A DNA stretch of 64,000 nt. Source: Balneatrix alpica DSM 16621. Its GTDB lineage: Bacteria; Pseudomonadota; Gammaproteobacteria; Pseudomonadales; Balneatricaceae. The position numbers were made by a program, and so were the translations under genes. Below are positions 62,128-64,000 of the stretch, one piece after another; position 1 is the first letter of the stretch; every line of letters starts with the position of its first letter. The stretch is taken from assembly GCF_000619885.1 (NCBI RefSeq), contig NZ_JHUZ01000011.1, positions 62,001 to 126,000 on the forward strand. The letters are read 5' to 3'. The notes beneath the pieces were generated by a model that saw nothing but the letters and a program-made list of their open reading frames with translations, searched no databases and was not told the DNA's origin.

Positions 62128-64000
62128 ATGACCCTGCCCGTGGCTGTATACCCGGAGGATCCGGAGTTATTCGACCCTGCCAGCTTCCAGCAACAGTTGC
62201 TGGGTGCTCGCCACGCTGTTCCCGTTTTCCGCCAGGCCCTGGCCAATGCCAGACAAGTGCTGGATCAGCGCTTCCGTGACCAGATTAATATCCGTTCGCT
62301 GATCAACGGCCGCGCCTGGTTCCTCGACCAACTGCTTCTGCAAGCCTGGCGCCTTCACCGCCTCCCGGAAGACGGGCCGATGAGTCTGATTGCCGTTGGC
62401 GGTTATGGTCGCGGCGAACTACATCCTCACTCAGATATCGACTTACTGGTTCTGCAAGCCGATGGTGTAGATTGCCAACCCTATGAAGAAGCGCTGTCAG
62501 CATTCCTGACCTTCTTATGGGATTTACGTCTTGCCGTTGGCAGTAGCGTCCGCAGTCAAAGCGAATGCTACCAACAGGCCAAAAATGACCTCACCATTGC
62601 CACCAATTTGCTCGAAGCCCGTACTCTGATTGGCGATGATCAGCTCAGACAGTGTATGCAGACCCGAGTCACCTCAGCCGATGCCTGGAGCTCCAAGGCC
62701 TTTTTCCTGGCCAAGTGTGAAGAGCAGCGCCAGCGTTACGACCGCGCCCAGCAGGTTGGCTCCAATCTTGAGCCCAATGTCAAAAATGCCCCAGGCGGGC
62801 TGCGCGACATTCATACCATTGGCTGGGTAGCTAAACGTCACTTTGGCGCTGAGTCCCTGGCCGAGCTGGTTGATCACGGCTTTCTCACCGATGCTGAGCT
62901 GGAGTCGATTCAGCAAGGCCTGGAATATCTGTGGACGGTTCGCTACGCCCTGCACATGCTGACCAATCGGGAAGAAGATCGCCTGCTGTTTGATTACCAA
63001 CAAGAACTGGCTGACCTTTTTGGTTATCAGAATCAGCCTGGCGCTCTGGCTGTTGAGCAGTTTATGAGCAAGTACTACCGCATTGCCGGCTACTTCGCTG
63101 AGCTCAACGACATGCTGTTGCAGTACTTCCAGGAAGCCATTCTGGAAGACGGCGACAACCGGCACATTGTGCCAATCAACAATCGCTTCCAACTCTGTAA
63201 CGGTCGTTTACAGGTCACCAACGACAAGGTATTTCAGCGCTACCCCTTTGCCTTGATGGAACTGTTCGTGCTGCGTGCCCAGCACCCTGAAGCCCAAGGC
63301 GTGCGTGCCTCCACGATTCGCCTGCTACGCCAGCATCGCCACCTGATTGACGATAAGTTCCGCCATGATCTGCGCAACACCAGCCTGTTTATGGAGCTGC
63401 TGCGCACTCCGGAAGGAGTATCTACCGAACTCAACCGAATGCGTCGCTACGGTGTATTAGGGCGTTATATTCCCGCTTTTGCCCATGTTATCGGGCAGAT
63501 GCAGCATGACCTGTTCCACATCTACACCGTCGATGCCCATACCATGAAGACGATCCTGATCATGCGCCAGTTCCGCCATGCGGAAGTCGCCGATCGTTTC
63601 CCGGTAGTCGCCTCGATTATTCATCGCCTGCCTAAAATCGAATTACTCTACCTGACTGGTCTCTTTCACGATATCGCCAAGGGCCGTGGCGGCGATCACT
63701 CCGAGCTGGGCGCAGAGGAAGTACAGGAGTTTTGTCAGCTACACCGCCTCCCCAAATGGGATACCGCCCTGGTGGTCTGGCTGGTGCGCAATCACCTGCT
63801 GATGTCGATGACCGCACAGCGCAAAGATATTTCCGATCCCCAGGTGATTAAAGCCTTTGCCTTACAGGTCAAAGATCCGACCCAGCTGGATTACCTGTAT
63901 GTGCTGACGGTGGCAGACATTAACGCCACCAACCCCAGCCTATGGAACTCCTGGCGTGCCGCCCTGCTGCGCCAGCTTTATACCTCAACCAAGGCTCTGC
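62128..64000 (+). CDS. glnD: Bifunctional uridylyltransferase/uridylyl-removing enzyme GlnD (C-terminus beyond window edge)
   Basis: GlnD senses glutamine and adds or removes UMP on PII proteins, setting nitrogen control. From ATG 62128 about 624 codons are visible before the right edge. The nucleotidyltransferase motif LIAVGGYGRGELHPHSDIDL lies near residue 90-110, the GlnD linker segment follows (NVKNAPGGLRDIHTIGW), and the HD phosphohydrolase motif is LTGLFHDIAKGRGGDHSELG near 510-530. The two C-terminal ACT domains are outside the window. Confidence 0.96.
   Translation, partial: MTLPVAVYPEDPELFDPASFQQQLLGARHAVPVFRQALANARQVLDQRFRDQINIRSLINGRAWFLDQLLLQAWRLHRLPEDGPMSLIAVGGYGRGELHPHSDIDLLVLQADGVDCQPYEEALSAFLTFLWDLRLAVGSSVRSQSECYQQAKNDLTIATNLLEARTLIGDDQLRQCMQTRVTSADAWSSKAFFLAKCEEQRQRYDRAQQVGSNLEPNVKNAPGGLRDIHTIGWVAKRHFGAESLAELVDHGFLTDAELESIQQGLEYLWTVRYALHMLTNREEDRLLFDYQQELADLFGYQNQPGALAVEQFMSKYYRIAGYFAELNDMLLQYFQEAILEDGDNRHIVPINNRFQLCNGRLQVTNDKVFQRYPFALMELFVLRAQHPEAQGVRASTIRLLRQHRHLIDDKFRHDLRNTSLFMELLRTPEGVSTELNRMRRYGVLGRYIPAFAHVIGQMQHDLFHIYTVDAHTMKTILIMRQFRHAEVADRFPVVASIIHRLPKIELLYLTGLFHDIAKGRGGDHSELGAEEVQEFCQLHRLPKWDTALVVWLVRNHLLMSMTAQRKDISDPQVIKAFALQVKDPTQLDYLYVLTVADINATNPSLWNSWRAALLRQLYTSTKAL

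Overview
The window is a chromosomal segment of a gammaproteobacterium, most likely Oceanospirillales- or Pseudomonadales-like. The evidence is core gene order: DUF1820-miaB-phoH-ybeY-corC-lnt; nlpD-rpoS beside pcm-truD-ftsB-eno-pyrG-tilS-accA-dnaE-rnhB-lpxB-lpxA-fabZ-lpxD-skp-bamA-rseP-cdsA-uppS-frr-pyrH-tsf-rpsB; and divergent map-glnD. I cannot name a species from sequence alone. Both window edges cut a gene: hsdR lacks its C-terminus on the left and glnD lacks its C-terminus on the right.

Layout. (1) 1-10.3 kb is a defence island. It is one tightly coupled minus-strand operon, hsdM-hsdS-mcrB-mcrC-hsdR, in which a modification-dependent McrBC pair sits inside a type I restriction-modification operon. 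(2) 10.3-10.85 kb is a gene-poor junction with two related palindromes, a leader hairpin and a 36-codon remnant that resembles the start of a DUF1800 protein. (3) 10.85-13.9 kb holds a LysR regulator divergent from aguB-aguA, which convert agmatine to putrescine. (4) 14.1-14.55 kb is a tandem tRNA array, Gln-Met-Gln-Met-Gln. (5) 14.7-20.5 kb carries tRNA/rRNA maturation and envelope housekeeping genes. (6) 20.6-33.9 kb is a maltose/maltodextrin regulon: malK and a cytoplasmic GH13 glucosidase; a malE-malF-malG-chemoreceptor-malT operon; and a divergent exported MalS-like amylase. Candidate MalT boxes lie at both promoters. (7) 34.0-61.1 kb is a long minus-strand run of stress, translation, lipid A, outer membrane, replication and fatty-acid genes. 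(8) 61.3 kb to the end is map and glnD.

How the genes fit together. The island should combine sequence-specific cutting of unmodified DNA with GTP-driven cutting of modified DNA. The mal cluster would import maltodextrins, hydrolyse them on both sides of the inner membrane, sense them through MalT and perhaps steer motility through its own chemoreceptor. The most suggestive negative observation concerns isoprenoid synthesis. The three MEP-pathway genes that usually sit in these housekeeping strings (dxr between cdsA and rseP; ispD and ispF between ftsB and truD) are all missing from their usual places, while the flanking genes abut or overlap. Either these genes have moved or isoprenoids are made by another route, such as the mevalonate pathway.
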